Origin: Myxococcus landrumus
GTDB taxonomy: Bacteria; Myxococcota; Myxococcia; Myxococcales; Myxococcaceae
Reading direction: 5' to 3'
Length of the DNA stretch: 64,000 nt
Assembly (NCBI RefSeq): GCF_017301635.1
Contig: NZ_CP071091.1
Coordinates: forward strand, 7,494,501-7,558,500
The stretch's first letter is position 1, and each line of letters starts with the position of its first letter. Positions 61,398 to 64,000 of this stretch are shown here, one piece after another. The notes under the pieces are model-generated. The model was not told where the DNA came from. It saw only the letters and a list, made by a program, of their open reading frames with translations, and did no database searches. The position numbers and the translations under genes were made by a program.

Positions 61398-62567
61398 ATG
61401 AATGCTCCCACTTCCACCACGCGAGAGCCTGTGTTCGTGGTGGATGACTCGCGCACGGCTCGCGAGGTGGTGCGGCTGCACCTGGCGCGGCTGGGCTGCG
61501 AGCCGGTGACGCTCGAGGGCGGGGAGGCGTGTCTGGCGGAGCTGGCGCGCCGCGCGCCCATGCTCATCCTGATGGACCTGCGCATGGAGCGCATGCAGGG
61601 CGATGAGGTGTGCCGCGCGGTGAAGTCACACCCGGCGGGCCGCAACGTGCCCGTCATCATGTTCACCTCCGCCGGTGAGCCGCATGAGGTGATGCACTGC
61701 TGGCGCGCGGGTGCCGACGACTTCCTGCCCAAGCCCGTGGTGCTGGAGGCGCTGCAGGCGAAGCTGGTGGCGGTGCGAGGCGCCCGCGAGCGCTCGAAGG
61801 AAGGCCCACCGAAGGGCCGCCGGATGCTGCTCGTGGAGGGCGGACGCTTCCTGCACACGTTCCTGGGAGGGGCGCTGGAGCAGGAGGGGCTGCACGTCCT
61901 GTACGCCCGCGACGCGCAGGACGCGGAGAAGCTCGCGAGCGAGCACTCGGCGCTGCTGGATGGCTTCCTCGTCGACGTGTCGCGTGCGCCGCGCGAGACG
62001 CTGGCCCTGGCCGCGAAGCTGCGCGAAGTCCATCCGCGCAAGCCGCTGGTGCTGCTGTCGCGCGCGGAGGAGTCCGCCGAGGTGCTGGCCCGCGCGCAGG
62101 CGCTCTCGGGCGCGCCGCTCCTGGAGAAGCGTCACCTGGGCGCGGATGAACTTCTGGGCCGAGTGTTGTCGCGGCTGGTGCCGGAGCGGGTGCCCCTGCG
62201 CGCCGCGGAGCGCGTGCCCTTCTTCACCGTGGTGGAGTTCTCCCCGGTGGGGGGCGGCGCGACGCTGTCGGGCTTCAGCCACGACGCGAGCCCCGAGGGA
62301 CTCTTCGTGCGCACCCTCACCCCGGCGCGCGAGGGGACGAAGCTGTCCCTGCGGGTGTTGCTCGCTGGACAGCGCACACCCTGCTCCGCCGAGGCCACGG
62401 TGGTGTGGGCCAATCCCCCCCGCCTCCCCGGTGCCTTCCGCGCGCCCGCGGGCATGGGGTTGCGCCTGGAGCGCATGGACCCGGCGCTGACGCAGCAGTT
62501 CGTCCGCTTCGTTCCACGGACTCACGGTTTTCCTCCCTCCGGTGCGCCTCGCGCATCAGGTTTCTGA
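61398..62567 (+). CDS. two-receiver (REC-REC) protein with C-terminal PilZ domain
   Basis: The protein is 389 residues. REC1 (about 10-130) has the acidic pair Asp16-Asp17, phospho-acceptor Asp60 in MDLRMERM, the Thr/Ser and the Lys in FLPKPV. REC2 (about 140-260) is degenerate: the acidic pair is Glu-Gly (LLVEGG), though a DVS Asp remains. The end (about 280-375) has a PilZ-like fold with GFSHDASPEGLFVRT and the GLRLERM strand; the RxxxR c-di-GMP motif is not clear, so binding is uncertain. It is co-transcribed with the Hsp70 upstream. Confidence 0.82.
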   Translation: MNAPTSTTREPVFVVDDSRTAREVVRLHLARLGCEPVTLEGGEACLAELARRAPMLILMDLRMERMQGDEVCRAVKSHPAGRNVPVIMFTSAGEPHEVMHCWRAGADDFLPKPVVLEALQAKLVAVRGARERSKEGPPKGRRMLLVEGGRFLHTFLGGALEQEGLHVLYARDAQDAEKLASEHSALLDGFLVDVSRAPRETLALAAKLREVHPRKPLVLLSRAEESAEVLARAQALSGAPLLEKRHLGADELLGRVLSRLVPERVPLRAAERVPFFTVVEFSPVGGGATLSGFSHDASPEGLFVRTLTPAREGTKLSLRVLLAGQRTPCSAEATVVWANPPRLPGAFRAPAGMGLRLERMDPALTQQFVRFVPRTHGFPPSGAPRASGF

Positions 62568-62733
62568 GACACGCGGAGCCGCAACCGCCTGGAAACCCCG
62601 AAGTTCCGAGTCATCCCTTTGTTGGCATGGGCGTGGCAGGGGTGGCGCGGGCCCAGGAGACCTTCCGGACGCGCGGGTGAACCCGGGGTCGTCGCGTGAA
62701 GGTGGGGCCAGGTCGACAGACGAGAGGAGCCTT

Positions 62734-64000
62734 ATGCGGCAATGGAAGCGCTACGGGTGGGTAGGGCTTGCGGCGGTGGCGGCGGTGGGCTGTGGAGACG
62801 AGAAGCAGCCCTGGTGGACGGAGAACGAGCCGGTGCGGCAGGAGGCTCGGTTGGACGCGTTCGCGAGCTGTGAGTCCTTGGAGTCCTTCATCGAGGACAC
62901 GGCGACCAAGCGCATGCGCGCGATGATGGAGGCCTCGCGCCCCCGGGGCTGGTGGATGGGCGACGGGGTGCCTTCCATGCCGAACATGGGCGAAGAGCCC
63001 GAGAACGACGGCTCCGGCGCTCCTCGCGAGCCCGACGACTACACGGGCACCAACAACCAGGTGACAGGTGTACACGAGGCGGACTTCGTCCAGAACGACG
63101 GCACGAACCTCTTCGTGTTGTCGGGCTCCCGACTGTACGTGCACCGCTCGTGGCCCGCGGAGCAGCTCACCTTGTCCGCGACGATGGACATCGAGGGCTG
63201 GCCCCGGGAGATGCTCTACGACAAGGAGCGCCGCCGGCTGGTCATCACCTCGCAGGTGGATGACGGCCGTCCCGGGCGCCCCTCGGTCTGGCACGGGGGC
63301 CGGGGCGGCATGATGGTCGCGGACTGCGCGGGCTTCAATTGTGGTGTCCAGGCGAGCGACACGTTGAAGGTCACCGTGGTGGACGTGACGAACCTGGCGG
63401 CGCCCCAGGTGGCGCGGCAGCTGTATCTGCCGGGGTCCTATCTCAGCGCCCGGCGCGTGGACGGCGCGGTGAGGCTCGTCCTCTCCGATGACTTCCGCTG
63501 GCCCGACGACGTGCGCTTCTACCCCGAGTACTCGCGCGAGCTGTTCGAGGACCGGGACCGCCTGGACGAGGCCATCGACGCGCTCATCGCGAAGAACGAG
63601 AAGCTCATCCGCGCCCAGTCGCTCGACAACTGGATTCCGTCCGGGCGGAGCGTGGCCGCGGATGGGAAGATGACGCCGCTGCGCCGCGCGTGCTCGGACT
63701 TCTATCGGCCCAATGCCTCCAGCGGCCTGGGCTTCGTGACGGTGGTGTCGCTGGACCTGGATGCGCCAGGAGAGGGGACTCCTCCGGGGCACACCAGCGT
63801 GGTGTCCGCGCCCGGCGACGTGTACGCGTCCGCGCAGTCGCTCTACCTGGCGGTGAACCATTGGTGGTGGTCGCAGCCGGCGAACGAGTCCGACCACACG
63901 TACCTGCACAAGTTCGACATCCGTGAGCCGGGCCGCGCCACCTATGTGGGCAGTGGCTCCGTGCAAGGCAGCCTGGTGAACCAGTTCGCCATGGACGAAT
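62734..64000 (+). CDS. secreted beta-propeller lipoprotein (PF09826 type), 3' partial
   Basis: The frame continues past the window edge; 422 codons are visible. A lipoprotein signal (WVGLAAVAAVGC) is followed by the entry motif TGTNNQVTGVHEADFVQNDG, the same family hallmark as in the gene at 31097-33031. Propeller-like strands follow (LFVLSGSRLYVHRSW, RLVITSQVDD, LKVTVVDVTNL, FVTVVSLDLD). The ATG has a GAGAGGAG ribosome site. Function unknown. Confidence 0.8.
   Translation, partial: MRQWKRYGWVGLAAVAAVGCGDEKQPWWTENEPVRQEARLDAFASCESLESFIEDTATKRMRAMMEASRPRGWWMGDGVPSMPNMGEEPENDGSGAPREPDDYTGTNNQVTGVHEADFVQNDGTNLFVLSGSRLYVHRSWPAEQLTLSATMDIEGWPREMLYDKERRRLVITSQVDDGRPGRPSVWHGGRGGMMVADCAGFNCGVQASDTLKVTVVDVTNLAAPQVARQLYLPGSYLSARRVDGAVRLVLSDDFRWPDDVRFYPEYSRELFEDRDRLDEAIDALIAKNEKLIRAQSLDNWIPSGRSVAADGKMTPLRRACSDFYRPNASSGLGFVTVVSLDLDAPGEGTPPGHTSVVSAPGDVYASAQSLYLAVNHWWWSQPANESDHTYLHKFDIREPGRATYVGSGSVQGSLVNQFAMDE

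Overview
The window is high-GC DNA (about 70%, codon third positions mostly G/C) that reads as a chromosome segment of a fruiting myxobacterium of the Myxococcus/Corallococcus/Pyxidicoccus group (family Myxococcaceae). Lineage markers visible in the sequence are a four-repeat myxobacterial haemagglutinin of the classic 267-residue length (3401-4204), a SitA-type polymorphic lipoprotein toxin with an AHH nuclease end (1-1070, cut by the window edge), a MYXO-CTERM sorting tail (gene at 37541-38896), many lipoproteins, and abundant signalling proteins. I see no tRNA, rRNA, insertion sequence, prophage or CRISPR array. Gene density is high and no gene-free stretch exceeds 300 bases.

Layout. 1-5.0 kb: SitA-like toxin, a small Cys-rich secreted protein, an HTH protein translationally coupled to a SEC-C methionine aminopeptidase, MBHA, and two small secreted proteins. 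5.1-8.1 kb: an Lgt-fold membrane protein that has lost the catalytic residues of Lgt, then a DUF2917 gene and a MocR regulator transcribed divergently around a perfect 12-bp inverted repeat. 8.1-15.5 kb (minus strand): a lipoprotein/DUF6923 pair, an orphan MacB/FtsX permease, a membrane metallophosphoesterase and a cupin. 15.6-31 kb: housekeeping and mixed genes (thioesterase, methyltransferase, Mpo1-like, YebC, twin GspC-like PDZ proteins, MsrA, M20 dipeptidase, GAF/PAS histidine kinase, ornithine cyclodeaminase family, NmrA family, DUF2203, and an SprT-like protein lacking the catalytic Glu). 31-38.9 kb (minus strand): a secreted beta-propeller protein, endonuclease V, DUF1444, and an overlapping four-gene cell-surface module (MYXO-CTERM BNR protein, lipoprotein, YVTN-type propeller lipoprotein, di-haem cytochrome c). 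39-46 kb: two TPR/cyclic-nucleotide-binding proteins, then a VolA-like surface lipase with a FadL-type porin in one operon. 46-55.5 kb: OmpA-family coiled-coil protein, a patatin-like phospholipase without a signal peptide, a single CBS domain, a MobA-like nucleotidyltransferase, two tandem paralogous outer-membrane proteins, a HAD hydrolase and a lipoprotein. 55.5-64 kb: atpA and atpH of the F1Fo ATP synthase with a degenerate sensor kinase between them, an Hsp70 coupled to a REC-REC-PilZ protein, and a second secreted beta-propeller protein running off the right edge.

Themes. Much of the window is devoted to the cell envelope: at least nine lipoproteins, porins and putative surface lipases. 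Three conserved folds have lost hallmark residues while remaining intact open frames (Lgt-like, SprT-like, and the PAS kinase in the atp locus); these pseudoenzyme candidates are the least expected content. The best candidate for an undescribed system is the overlapping four-gene surface cytochrome/propeller module at 34955-38896; the PAS pseudokinase in the split ATP-synthase locus is second.
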